Below, piece after piece: positions 25,770 to 37,208 of a DNA stretch of 64,000 nt. A program made the position numbers and the translations under genes. The stretch is from Ustilaginoidea virens (taxonomy: Eukaryota; Ascomycota; Sordariomycetes; Hypocreales; Clavicipitaceae). Within the stretch, counting starts at the first letter, position 1. Each line of letters opens with the position of its first letter. The DNA is taken from positions 2,914,001 through 2,978,000 of the forward strand of contig NC_057321.1 of the NCBI RefSeq assembly GCF_000687475.1, read 5' to 3'. The notes beneath the pieces are model-generated. The model saw only the letters and a program-made list of their open reading frames with translations. It made no database searches and had not been told where the DNA came from.

Positions 25770-26326
25770 ATGCGACGAATTATTCCTAATATCTAATAGA
25801 GTATTACTAAATTAGGGATCGAGTTTGGCTAAGCCTATAGAATATTAAAACTAACTAGCCCTATAAGAAGCTTAACTAAATATCTATAAAATATATTATT
25901 ATAGCTATTCCGTCCCCGCTTAACGTTTAACTCGATATCCTTAATAGTATCTACCTAGTCTTTTATATTAATCTTATAGAATATACCGCTATTAACCTAT
26001 TGCCGAGCTAAATCTTTATAGATATTAGGCCTAATCCCCTATTAGTCTTGCTAGAGGACTCTAATACCCTATATAAGGAATTTAAGGTTAAGGAGATATT
26101 AGCCGCAAAAAACGCTTAGGGTTAGGGCGGAAAATGCAATATTCTAGTAAAATAGAAGGGATACGATTTGCCGTCTTAAGAGCCCTTTAAGAACTTCGAG
26201 GATATTATAGTATGGGAGGCATTTGAGGATAAATAGGGGGATATTCGGATATATAATAGGCCCGGTCGAACCCTATTGCAACCCTAATATAGAAATAGAT
26301 AATTTTTTTCCTGGAGAAGGGGGGTA
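25770..26326 (+). pseudogene. Chromovirus G: integrase C-terminus with chromodomain
   Basis: This resumes the G polyprotein after C2. About 26090-26290 reads as a chromodomain: EILAAKN, then NILVK-stop-KGYDLP, an S-stop-EP (W lost), NFEDIIVWEAFEDK. The stops replace W or Q codons. A C-terminal chromodomain defines chromoviruses, which in other fungi bind H3K9-methylated heterochromatin and guide integration there. GAAGGGGGGTA (26316-26326) is the polypurine tract. Confidence 0.8.
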
Positions 26327-26579
26327 TATTACGGACTCGGGCTATGCCCGTATTATAGATTAGCTAGGGCTCGGGCTATGCCTATGCCTAGTCTGGGATG
26401 GATTACATAAGGCAGACGCGCGGGCCTATAGGGTAATACTAGGGCTCTAGCCCGCGCCATATATGGATATAAGTAGGCCTCGGAGGGACTCCTATTCGGG
26501 CTCCTTCTTTTATTCTTCAGTTTATTCAATATATACGTTTAACGCCTATTCGCAGTCGCCCTAGGGCCAGTCCTTCACA
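26327..26579 (+). repeat. 3' LTR of chromovirus G
   Basis: 253 bp, TATTACGGACTC to CCTTCACA, followed by TSD CATTA. Both bases changed at the start (TGTC to TATT) are RIP-type transitions. Confidence 0.9.
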
Positions 26580-26584
26580 CATTA

Positions 26585-27404
26585 ATAAGTTTGATTGTGC
26601 TGCCCTTCTACTATCTAGAAAGAAGGGGAAAAGCTATCCTAAATATATCTAAGAGAGAGGGTAGGCCCAGATATCTAAGGTAGCCAGTAAGAGAGCTCCT
26701 TATAATACCTATTATACCACGATATATCCAGCCTTACTATATATTTAAAAAATAAGGTCTGATACGTTATATCAAGCCTTACCAAATATTTTAAATAATG
26801 CCCAGTGTGCCACGTAATATCCAGCCGTATTAAATATTTTAAATAATGCCCGATGTGCCACGTAATATCCGGCCGTATTAATTATTTTTAAATAAGGCCC
26901 TAGTATGCCCACGTAATATCCGGCCGTATTAAATATTTTTAAATAAGGCCCGGTGTGCCCACGTAATATCAGGCCGTATTAAATATTTTTTAAATAAGGC
27001 CCGGTGTGCCCACGTAATATCCGGCCGTATTAAATATTTTTAAATAAGGCCCGGTATGCCCACGTAATATCCGGCCATATTAAATATTTTTTTAAATAAG
27101 GCCCGGTGTGCCCACGTCATATCCGGCCGTATTAAATATTTTTAAATAAGGCCCGGTGTGTCATATGCCGCCTTACCATATATTTTAAAAATAAGGCCCG
27201 ATACGTCATATTAAGCCTTACCAAAAATAAGGCCCGATAAAGGCCTATCTTATTTGGTATATAGTACTAATCCACTGGAAATCCGGAAGGTAAACGGTAA
27301 AGGCCCAAGGTTGGTAAGACCACCGTATATCCGGTGGGACAGTCGTGAGTCCAAGAAACGGTGGAAGGGCCAGCAGTCTAGTAGACTACCATAGGATTTT
27401 AATA
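26585..27404 (-). repeat. 5' LTR of copia R, second part, with inverse tandem array
   Basis: Continues the R LTR from 6670 and ends GGATTTTAATA at 27404. It holds the inverse of the ~58-bp array (about 26740-27240). Without G the LTR would be about 931 bp against 1078 bp for the solo copy; much of the difference lies in the array. Right of 27404 the sequence is copia C2 family, so R probably inserted into an older C2 copy. Confidence 0.85.
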
Positions 27405-28539
27405 ATTATTATACTAGGGAATGGAGAGGATAATCCTATAGATAATACTAACGCCTTTTTACTGACCGGTAATATCGTCACTTATAGCTCTACAAAGAGT
27501 AAGCGTATAACGCACAGCGCACTCGCTTCGGAGCTATATAGTATAGTGCAAGGGGTTGATATCGCATACGCAATAGGCACAACCCTTAATATAATTACTA
27601 GTAGGCTAGGATTACCAAAAATCCCTATAGTCGTATGTATGGATTCATTTTCATTATACGAATGCCTTATCAAGCTAGGTACCACAAAGGAGAAAAGGCT
27701 TATAATAAATATTATGGCCCTACGGCAGTTATATAAGCGCCGGGAGATTTACGAGATCCATTGAATCAACGGGAATAATAATCTCGCCGACGCAATAACT
27801 AAAGGAACGCCTAATAAAGCCCTTAAGACCTTCGTCGACCAAAATAAGGCTGTTATACGTATGGAAGGGTGGGTAAAGAGGCCGGTTAATGTCTGACTGC
27901 GTTTAGGAGGTATTGGTGATATTATATGTGGCAAGTGTGTGGATTTTTCCTATATTCAAATATTGTGATTTTCCTATGTTCAATATTGTGTCCAACGCTG
28001 CCTTTGCTGCTTTTACTGCGTTTACTATTGCCCCTTTATTTTGGCTGCGATATTCAATATACCGGCTGTACGGTATAATGCTGCCGCGCGGCGCGACAAC
28101 GTTATCGGCGGCACAACCTGCCGAGACCGCGCCGCACTTTCTTTTCTATATATGCGCCTTATATCCTAGCGATTCCGATGTTTGCTTCTATAAAAAGAGA
28201 AGCTGCCAGTATCGGAATCGCTGTCGCAAGGTGCCCAATTGGGCACATTGCGACGGATATGCCGCGCACACCCATTGCGCACGATGTGGCCACTTTTGCC
28301 CCTATGCCCCTGAGCCCGGTAGGGCACGCGGGCAGCCCGGCCCGACCGCGCCGATGCACGTGACTACGGCACGCACAAAAAGGCCATATCGTGTAATTAC
28401 TCTTTTGCTTCCTTTCTTTCCTTTTAGATAGTTAGTCATAATCAAAGAAGTAATCATACCTTTGACCGGTGACCTCACGGTACATGATACCACGCGCGCG
28501 ACCCTACGTACAACTGGGTATACCGAGTTTATATCAACA
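27405..28539 (+). mobile_element. Truncated copia C2 copy: RNase H end and 3' LTR
   Basis: 27405-27897 encodes the C2 RNase H C-terminal part in one open frame (LASELYSIVQGVDIAYAIG, VVCMDSFS, then a stop and NNNLADAITK). The 3' untranslated part follows and then a 3' LTR (28210-28539, 330 bp) ending ATATCAACA. The left end is cut by the R LTR. This is the outermost host layer of the nest visible here. Confidence 0.85.
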
Positions 28540-28911
28540 GTATTCCTTATGTAACGTGTCTAGCATCTCTGGCACCATGCCAACATAGTACATGACTAGA
28601 AACAACTACCTATAATGCCCCACTACTGGTAGTATCTGGTATAATTGGCGCCGTTATTTACGGCAGGTAAGTGGGTTTGTTTTCTTATTTCTATTACGCT
28701 ATGCAATTCCTATTATTTCCTTCGGCTCAATAGCTACGATACTTAACATCTAGCCCAACCCAATAAGGGTATAATACCGGTCGGAAGCACAACCTTCCTA
28801 GACCTAGCCACACTTTTCTCTTCTATGCCCTTGCCTTACATCCGAGCGATTCCGTTGTTTTCTTCTTATAAAAAGAGAGACTGCCAGTGTCGGAATCGTC
28901 GGTTAGTCATC
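28540..28911 (+). repeat. Fragment of C2-family 3' end
   Basis: 28815-28898 resembles 28142-28220: a CGAGCGATTCCG motif, TATAAAAAGAGAG and the first 11 bases of the LTR (TGTCGGAATCG, 28888-28898). It then breaks off into a microsatellite. No gene is seen in the rest of the stretch. Confidence 0.6.
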
Positions 28912-28955
28912 CAGTCAGTCAGTCAGTCAGTCAGTCAGTCAGTCAGTCAGTCAGT
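28912..28955. repeat. (CAGT)n microsatellite
   Basis: About eleven perfect CAGT units at the junction between the left repeat block and the gene island. Confidence 0.95.
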
Positions 28956-29553
28956 TAATGCACATAACTGTATGGCATGCTTAGGGCTACCGCAGCTTTG
29001 AGCCGCCTACGATGCCGATAAATTCGGCGCGTCGGCCTAGTATCGAGAAACGTATGCCAGTGCCTTAAAACGTCTCGATTGGATCTGGGCCTAAAATGCG
29101 ACGTCATATAAAGTGCGGCCTTATTGGGATTTATATACTCGATAAGATGGCATTTAAAGGGATGGCGTTTGTCGCAGTTCCCAGACGGAAGTCGCCTTAT
29201 CCCCCGGCTCCTATAGAACTCTAACGACCAGCTTTGAAAAGCGATTGAAAAAGAGTTCCCCCCTCCGCAGTTGAGAATAACCGGGTCTGGCTGTCTCGAA
29301 ACTGTAACGATATTAATCCCTGCATAGAAGCAGGCGTCAAAACAGACCGGAGACCATGCTGTATAGGAGAACAACATATTCTGGCTTGAAGCATGACGTA
29401 GGCTACTATCCGAATACCTGATGGAAAGCAATATAAGTCACGCGTTGGAAAAGTCAATTACTCGGATGGCTAGAGGATGGATATCGGTTACTATAAAGGA
29501 AATACTAACGCTGCGCGATGCTATAATTCGAGCTTTACTATTCTCTCAGATAA
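28956..29553. other. Intergenic, no gene seen
   Basis: Normal base composition. Open frames up to 158 codons (minus) exist but have no recognisable domain, start context or splice structure. Confidence 0.4.
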
Positions 29554-30443
29554 CTACTTCACCTGTTTGATTAAGCCATCACCTAAATAGCACGACCGCT
29601 GTTTTTCATATTGGTCACCTAGAAAATAAGCCGAGTCTAAGACAGCCTCAGCGCGCTTTTCATCCGTTTGGCGATTATGATCCACCATCTCAAAGTCAAT
29701 AGGCATAATCCGACCATCGACAAGACGAAAGTTATCCAGCTTGATATCACATGGTTCTATACCAAATCGAAAGAGATCAATTAAAGCGTCCTTTACCAGG
29801 TTAAGAACGTCGGATAGTTTTAAAAGGGCCCCCTCAGGAGTTGAGAGACAAACACCACCAATATCAGATATCAGTATGGCCTTTTTACCGTTATATTTTA
29901 ACTCGCCGTAGAAGTTGGGGATTCTGCTTCCCTGAAGACTTTCGAGCGCTTTATATGTCGACTTTTCTATTTTGAATTCTTCATCCCAGTTCTCTTTGCA
30001 CACCTTTAGAACAAGGCGGGATGGGAGGCTCCATTCTGGGAAGAACCTGCTAACCCGGTCGCGCCAGGAGGTTGGGAGGTGACCGAGTAGCCGATCCATT
30101 ATCCGGTCTATAATAGAAGATTGAACTTGGAGACGAAGAACGTTGGGGTAGTCATAATTTATCGTGGCGGTCGCGTAGATGAGACGTGTTCGAAACCGAA
30201 AATTCTGGCCAGTTATTAGCTTGATGCATCCTCAATAACCATGCCATTTGGGCCTTGGTGGCATACTATAGTCTCCGAGGGGAGCAGTCTCTGTTTAGCA
30301 ACAGACTCAAATGGTCCTTCATGGCGCTGGGAAGGGAGGCAATCTATCCATTCTTTTTCCGATGCGAGTCGACAGACAATAGATGAAAGTTTACATGCTT
30401 CCGCCATGGCGCGTTGCCTCGTATGAAGAGAGGAGTAAATCAA
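29554..30443 (-). CDS. Kinase-like protein, two exons, 275 aa
   Basis: Exon 1 is 30267-30443 and exon 2 is 29554-30204. The 62-bp intron (30205-30266) has donor GTATGC, branch GCTAATAAC and acceptor CCAG. The joined protein reads as a fungal-type protein-kinase-like fold: Lys126 in RLVLKVC (beta-3 lysine), SRIPNFYGEL and the hinge region ILISDIGG. The catalytic loop is CDIKLDN (Asp212, Asn217) and the metal-binding motif is DFE (Asp229). The HRD motif and glycine loop are not canonical, so activity is uncertain. Length suits the single-domain fungal kinase-like family that is expanded in accessory genome regions. The gene is divergent from the nuclease-like gene at 31762. Substrate is unknown. 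Confidence 0.78.
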
Positions 30444-31761
30444 GTGCGCGCCAGATTCGAGGTTAGAGGTAATGCGGCGTTGTCTCGCGTCTTCCTATTG
30501 GCCCGGCCAAGTCGCAGGACCCACCTGTCCTCTAATCCCGTCCTCTGATCACGTTCCCGTTCCAAAGGATCTCTGTGCTAAAAGTGCTCGATTTTTCATG
30601 GAAAGGTGACGAGTTACGCCGGTATTATAATGCTTTCTAATACATGGTTGTATCAGACGTTTGCTTGTCAATGCATAGCAAAAGAAATAATGAGTCACAT
30701 ACAACCGAGCAAGTGCACCCTAAAATAGCGCACGAGCATAAACGGTCCGAAAGCGTAAAGGGAGAAGGGTGATGAAATTCACAAGGGTACTCTTGAGTAA
30801 CGGAAATTACAAGCTGTGATATCATGCCAATTAACGTCCATTGAAGTACTTTAATGGATAAGTTGTTGGAGGAAAGGACTGGAGTGGGCGGCCATGCGGC
30901 AGGGGCCAATCGCTGCCTAAATTTGGTGGGACCGCACTCTCTCGTACTGCGGCTGTTGTGCTTCAACAACAAAGTTGTATTTGGCGTGACATGCCTAACA
31001 GATGTTGGCTACTGCATTTATAACGGATCACTCTACGGAGTACACTCTCGAGTGTCTTCCCACGGCATTCTACAACAATATGTCTGACTTTATAGTATAC
31101 CTCTTGCAGAGTATCTTGATCATCTTCCGCTGGATGGCACCGCAGGAGGAGGCTTATCGCGATGCTTGTAGGCCAAGGCTAGTAAGTGAATCGTGCCTGC
31201 ACCGAGATACTTCAATCCACTTTATATTTTGCTACCAAGCTCGACAGGCGCCATGGATCCCGGCAAGTCTCTCGACCTTTGATTCGCCGCCCTTACTGGA
31301 ACAGATGTAGTGGCTGATATGCCCAGGGTACCTATCCAGCAGACTTAGTAGAGTACTCCCAGATCTAACTGTTTTAGGTAGGTCTGGCTACTCCCGCACC
31401 GCTTTCGCGCTGAAGATAGTCCGTACAACATGGCAAATCACGCAAATACAACCCAACTCACACTTACCGCGTTAACAACGAGTCTGAAAAGTAGTTTTGC
31501 TGCATTAGTGGCCAAATATCCCTGCCTGGGTATTAGCCATGGCGCTTAAGGTTATTGATTTTCGGTTTGCGCTCTTGCCGCCCGATACCAGAGTGCGCTG
31601 CATTTGGTCAGAGAAAAAACGAGTATTTAGCCTCTGATAAATTCCAAAACTTTCATAGCATCACAGCATTGGAAAGACACCTCTATTTGACACTCCTTGT
31701 TTTCAGTTCCTTGTCCTGGGTTAATAGTTTTTACTCTTACCAATTCTCTTCGGACCTTGCG
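30444..31761. other. Shared upstream region of the divergent pair
   Basis: 1.3 kb between the kinase-like and nuclease-like start codons. Small open frames on both strands (for example 30637-30972 minus and 31002-31310 plus) show no known domain. No clear TATA box was found. It may hold promoters of both genes. Confidence 0.4.
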
Positions 31762-32804
31762 ATGACTTCGACTGTAGGTGCCTTGCTTTTGCAGCATCCA
31801 ACCAACCCTGTTGAAGAAACAGGTCAGTCATCAAGCACCAACAAGGCTTGGGCCCAAAGTTATCATCCGATTAAGAATTACATCGTCCATACTATTAGTC
31901 GGGAAGGCGTTTGGTACGCTGATTATGACACTGCCTTTTTTCCATTGTACCATGATGATGAGGTGCGATTGCAGCTGCCAGCGAATCCTCCGAATGAAAG
32001 GGCTTGGCGGCTCGAGACGGAATCAGACGCTGAGCTTTGGTTCCATACCGAGATATCGAATATCGTCCTGGCCGGCTGGAGTCGTTATCCAACAATAGTC
32101 CAAAACTCGCACATAAAGGCTTTATCAGGGCGGAATAATCCTGAAGAAGTGGACGCTACTTATGCGTATAGGTCAGAGGTTGAACAGGTACCCCTCGTGA
32201 TAGGTGAGATGAAGAGACGTATGATTACCACTCGTGTATGGCAAAAAGGGGAAACACTGAGCGGACCTCAGCAGCGTTTATCTCGGGAACTTCGAGGGTA
32301 TGTCCCGGTAGTGTTTTACCCCCTTTTGTGCCATCCTCTCTAAAAACGGCGGACGAGATTTAGCGAGATTGACAGATATCAATTAGATACGCGCACAAAT
32401 ATCATTGCCCGCAGGTATTCTGCTTTGACGGACAGGTTCTTCTCCTACTCCAATTCTGCGCGACGACTCGGCGGGAGATAGCGGATGAAAATTGCAACGT
32501 TGACTGCTGGGTGATTCCAAGGGGGTGCGGCATTCCGCTTAGGATGGCATTTTACCGGCTCCTTGTGCAAGGACTTCGACGATTTCAGGGGATGCGAGCT
32601 GTCGCGGAGTTTTCATGTTCCCTCCGCCAGTTCTACAACGGTCGGCCCCTGTGGGATGTCCCTGGTACTAGGCAGTATACCTCGACTCCCCCATATGACT
32701 ACCGGCGATCTGTCGATGGCGCTACAGGATGTTTAATCTGGGTGAATTCAGAGGGCACCGACTTCTTTGCAGAGTCGACGGCTATTTGGACACTAGACAG
32801 TTGA
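31762..32804 (+). CDS. Putative PD-(D/E)XK nuclease-like fungal protein, two exons, 317 aa
   Basis: Exon 1 is 31762-32297 and exon 2 is 32387-32804. The 89-bp intron (32298-32386) has donor GTATGT and acceptor TTAG, and joins LSRELRG to YAHKYHCPQVFCFDGQ. The start was chosen because M-T-S-T-V-G-A-L-L-L resembles the usual N-terminus of this fungal family; upstream codons stay open. Possible nuclease signature: Glu97 (FHTEIS), Asp131 (EEVDATY), then Glu149-x-Lys151 (VIGEMKR), and a Gln-rich helix (Q170). This matches the E..D..ExK order of PD-(D/E)XK folds; the assignment is my inference. Exon 2 carries conserved CWVIPR, FYRLLVQGLRRFQG and DYRRSVD. No signal peptide is seen. Confidence 0.72.
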
Positions 32805-33878
32805 TGGAAGTGCTAAGCCGTGATGCTGGTGCAGCGCGATTTTATCGGCGATTTTGGGCACTTTCAGGTCTGAACGTATAAAATACTCTGCTGATGGATA
32901 ATTGCTTGTAATGTTGCGCCGCAAAATGACATGAAAGCTTTTGGTGTTCATTTTCGGTTACAACTGGCGCGTAACGATTAACTTTAGAAACCTCGGCTCT
33001 CGTAGCTGCCTGTGGTGGTATTTTTGTGCACCTACACATGTAGGTCACGCGGGACCCAATCTACCTAGGTAGGTACCTAATGTAAGGCTGGTGAGTACCT
33101 GCGGCGGCGGTGCCCTCCTATATACCTAGGTACATGTACTTTAACTCTTGATCAACCAAAAAGACTCGCCGCCGCAGCTGTCGGCAAATCGCAACGTTTT
33201 GCTTGCACCCGTACCAAGGACACCCGACCGAAGCCACGGCACCTTCAATCTGCTGTAGCCTTGCCATCACAATCCTCGTACTTCTTAAAGGAGGGGCGAT
33301 GTTCCGAAGGCACAGTTAGCTCAGCAGGAATATGCTTATGGTTGACGAGGAACGTTGCAACTTTTGCCGGCTCCATAGCTCTGAGCTGAGCTAAGCTGAG
33401 CTGAGCTGAAAGGAGCGGAGCGGAGTACGGCTGGGGTCAACGGGCCAGATTGTCCGAGCAACCAGGACCAGACATACCAGGCATACATCAAAGTAAGCAC
33501 CTTGCGGCGGGGCGGAGCTCCGGGCACCGCAGCTACGGCGGAGTTAGGGCATTGTTCGCGGGTCCACGTCGTACGGTCGGTGTAGCACGGCGACGTTTTC
33601 TCCGAATCTCCGCCGCTACCGTTTCCCTTGGCAAGTAGTCCGTGGTTGGCGCCTGCCTTGGCTACCTAGTCTGACTTATAATTAGTCGCCAACATGGCCA
33701 AGGGAATTCCTACTTAAACTTGTCGACGCTGCTTGACTGGGTGAAATTCCAGCAGTGCTCCCCAACGGCAGCAGTCATCGTCAACACCAGGATCGAGTTC
33801 CTATACTCACCAGTGTCACCGCCAATTACTCCAACTACATAGATCAATCGCCCCTGCCGCCTTCCCTGTACCCCTGCC
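32805..33878. other. Intergenic, upstream of the MFS gene
   Basis: Contains CCTAGGTA palindromes (33061-33077 and 33125-33133) and a GCTGA repeat (33381-33408). No gene is supported. Confidence 0.5.
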
Positions 33879-35724
33879 ATGGTCGCCCGCAGCACCAGCT
33901 CCACAGCAGTCGCATCGGCATGCAGCGGCCACGCGGAAAACAACCCAAGGCCAGCATCGTCGGAGACAAAGACTCTCACGCCCGGCGAGAAACCAGCCTC
34001 CCCCTACCCGGCTGCAGCGCAGGATGACAACAACGACTACCCCACGGCCTGGAGGCTCGTCCTCATCTCCGTGGCGCTTTGCCTTTCGGTGTTCTGCATG
34101 GCCCTCGTACGTTCGGGCCCCTTTCTGCCAGAGCACCAGCAATGCTAACTGCATGTCACGCACGTGCTCTAGGACAACACAATCATCGCGACGGCGATCC
34201 CCCGAATAACAGACCAGTTCAACGCCATCGAGGACGTGGGCTGGTACGGCTCCGCCTACCTCCTCACCACGTGCGCCGTGCAGCTCATCTTTGGCAAGCT
34301 CTACACCTTTTACTCTGTCAAATGGGTCTACCTCTTCGCCATCCTGCTCTTCGAAGTCGGCTCGCTGGTGTGCGGTGCGACGCCCAACTCGATCGGCCTG
34401 ATCCTCGGCCGCGCCATAGCCGGCCTCGGCGCCGCCGGCATCTTCTCCGGCGCTCTCCTCATTATCCAACGGAGTGTTCCTCTGCGTCAACGGCCCATAT
34501 ACATGGGTGTGATAGGCTCCATGTACGGCATTTCCTCGGTTGCCGGGCCCCTCATGGGCGGAGCCTTCACCGACCACGTCAGCTGGCGCTGGTGCTTCTA
34601 CATCAACCTGCCGTTTGGGGCCGTCACTGTCGCCTTCATCATCCTGTTTCTGCAACTGCCCAAGCCTCCGTTCGCCAAGAAGCATCTGACGCTGAAGGAG
34701 CAGGTCTTGTCTTTTGACCTGCTCGGCACATCCATGTTCATTCCTTCCATCGTCTGTCTCCTGCTGGCGCTGCAGTGGGGTGGAACCAAGTACGCCTGGA
34801 AGGATGGCCGCATCATTGCCTTGTTTGTCGTCTTTGGCGTCTTGATGGTTGGATTCCTCGCCGTTCAGGCCTGGCTGCAGGAGGGCGCGACGGTTCCTCC
34901 GCGCGTCTTTTTCAACAGGACTGTTTGGACGTGCGCCTTTTTCAGCGCCTGCCTCGGGGCGTCCTTTTTCATCATGATCTACTACGTATGTCACTCACCT
35001 GAATTTTTTTCTTCCTATATGTATATATATTTGTGTGTGTGTGTGTGTGTACATAGCACTAACGTGATCCCAGCTTCCCCTCTGGTTCCAAGCCGTCCAG
35101 GGAGCCACCGCCATCCAATCGGGTACCAAGAATCTACCCCTGCTTCTTTCCCTCGTCATCATCTCCCTCGTCTCTGGCGGCCTCGTGTCCACCTTTGGCT
35201 ACTACGCCCCCTTCATGCTCATGTCCACCATCCTGATGTCCGTCGGCGCAGGCATGCTCTCCACCTTTACCGTAGACGCCTCCCCCGCTCACTGGATTGG
35301 CTACCAAGTCCTCTTTGGCGTCGGGGTCGGCATGGGCATGCAGCAGACAATGGTCGCTGTGCAGGCATCCCTCAGCGGCTCAGACGTGGCCATTGGCTCT
35401 GCCATTGTCATTTTCGCCCAGACTCTCGGCGGCGCGCTCTTCATCTGCGTGGCCCAAAATGTCTTTCAGAACAAGCTGGTCTCCAACATTGCTGCTGCGC
35501 ACATTGCCGGTCTGGACCCCATCAAGATCGTCTCGATTGGCGCCACCGACATCCGGACTCTTGTCCCCAAGGAGTTCATGCCTGTTGTCTTGGGCGCTTA
35601 CAATGACGCCGTCACCAACACGTTTTACGTGTCTGCTGCTGTGGCTTCTCTATCCATTGTTGGCTCTTCGTTTGTTCCGTGGATTTCTGTAAAGGGGAGC
35701 AAGATTGACGTGGCTGTTGCTTGA
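33879..35724 (+). CDS. MFS drug:H+ antiporter, DHA2-like (14-helix), three exons, 563 aa
   Basis: Exons are 33879-34106, 34173-34985 and 35074-35724. Introns are 66 bp (GTACGT, branch TGCTAAC, acceptor CTAG) and 88 bp (GTATGT, branch CACTAAC, acceptor CCAG; it holds a GT microsatellite at about 35032-35050). The start has a strong context (CCATGG). The cytoplasmic N-tail is followed by the family marker [18 protein letters not shown] motif-A-like loop ([11 protein letters not shown]) and antiporter motif C ([14 protein letters not shown], then [12 protein letters not shown]) follow. Many hydrophobic segments are present and the C-terminus lies after the last helix. The family exports toxins or drugs with proton exchange at the plasma or vacuolar membrane. 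The substrate is not predictable. Confidence 0.93.
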
Positions 35725-36092
35725 GCAGTCGCAGAGTTTGGAAGTATAGTAGCGCATGGAGCAGGCAGACGGGGAATTTTGCGGCCTGGTCTTGAAAATA
35801 TCTTAGTAATCATGATGCTTTGTATGTATAACAGCGCTTGTAAATAGGCAGGTTACGGTATTTACGGCGCCTGGCCTTGAATTTTTCTTCTGGGGGATTT
35901 GGGAACATGATACTCGGAGTCTATGATGAACACCCTCTACGAAGCATGTAATTATAATTACCTCTCTCCGAACCCTCTTCATTTTCTTCCTTTGGGGAAG
36001 GCCCTTGTTTCGAGTGTCTTACTGTTCTCCATCTGGTGTTGACAAGCCTCTAGTATAAGAGACTAACCACGTTTCTAGCCGCGTATCGACGA
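35725..36092. other. 3' region of the MFS gene, no gene seen
   Basis: Presumed 3' untranslated and intergenic sequence. Nothing recognisable. Confidence 0.4.
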
Positions 36093-37208
36093 CTATTTTG
36101 CAGCGTCAAACGTTTGAAGAAAGGTGACGGTAATGGATGAGGCTTGGGGTGGAATCCGTTGAATCTTCATTTCAACGGATACTGATGCTGTCCTAGAATA
36201 GTACAGATGACTCTCATGCCCAGACTCTGATTGGCTGGTGTCTGGGATGACCTGCGTTTCGTTTCCTATGACAGGACTCCGTACACCTGCCAGTATTGTG
36301 ACGGGATCCTCCATATCTAGGTCTATAAATTTCTGCATAACGGAAAAGGGAAGTCGTTTTATTTTTGTCATGCCCCTTGCGACTCCTTCCATCGCGTCAG
36401 CAGCCGCCTTATCAAACCAACCCTCAGTGTGGCCGCCGCCGAAATCAGTAATCCGCGCATTGTCACTCTGGCCATCAAGACGTTTTCCGCTGAAAATCTC
36501 CCCAGACTATCCCTTGCTCTATGAAGCCTTGAAAGCGTTGTATAAAGCTGTTGCATCCATGTTCTTCGCACACTCGCCTGTGGGTCGTTGGGATCCTCTA
36601 GAACAACGTAGACAGAGAAATGCTCCGGATGAAATGGTACTCATCCATTAAGACGCCATGCATGCGACAGAGATTGACCTGGCCATATCACACAGACCTT
36701 TGCGGTAATGGCATTGCAGCTTTCGAGTTGTTTGCGCGCGGTTTCGACGCTGGTGATTCCTGCCGGGTCGTAGACAACGCCGTCCAGCCCTCAAAGTCGT
36801 CGAAGAAATTCTCCGTCGAAGCGGCAGAAAGAGGGCCCAAACGGAGACGTTTCGCTAGAGATGCGACTTTGGCAGAGCTTCATTGATGGCGTCGAGGTCA
36901 AAAAAGAGCTAGTCGGGGAAAAGATGTTGCTGTAGAGAGACTTTGATATGCGTTGGGTGACCTGTGGAGGAGCGAGTTCGACAGGCAGTCACTCGAAGGG
37001 AGTCACGGCGCATGCAAAGAAAATATCTCCCAAATGACCGCTTTTCGACGGAAAGACCTCGAGATGTTCCGGATATTTCTCGCCCGTGATAAGTGAGTGT
37101 AGAGTTGGAAGGCGGGGTTTGAATGTAGAAAACTTTGCCGTTGCGGCGTATTCGGAAAATCGCACCTTGGTCGTCATCATGCTTTTCAACTAGCGCTGTG
37201 ATGCTCAT
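36093..37208 (-). pseudogene. Kinase-like gene broken by frameshifts
   Basis: Pieces of a second fungal kinase-like protein appear in different minus-strand frames. An N-terminal part starts at 37208. In one frame the catalytic-loop region reads EQGIVWGDFQ; the next residues (AENVL) are in another frame; DGQSDNARITDFGGGHTEGWFD is in a third and continues into the frame ending at 36093. The shifts fall inside conserved motifs where an intron is implausible, and an in-frame TAG and TGA occur upstream. It has WGD in place of HRD and a DFG motif. It is only distantly related to the intact gene at 29554. The breaks are indels, not RIP transitions. Confidence 0.65.

Larger units (their letters stand above)
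6671..26579 (+). mobile_element. Chromovirus G (Ty3/gypsy) with two nested copia elements
   Basis: The element is bounded by TSD CATTA (6666-6670 and 26580-26584) in the R LTR. Its own LTRs are 253 bp each: the 5' LTR is 6671-6808 plus 13752-13866, the 3' LTR is 26327-26579. C1 is inserted in the 5' LTR and C2 in pol. Removing both leaves about 5.6 kb of G, a normal gypsy size. The exact match of LTR lengths after removing C1 and its TSD copy confirms the reconstruction. Confidence 0.9.

Noticed and set aside
33816..34994. 392-codon open frame on the minus strand
   Set aside because: Antisense shadow of the MFS transporter exons; low complexity, no domain, and crosses two introns of the real gene.
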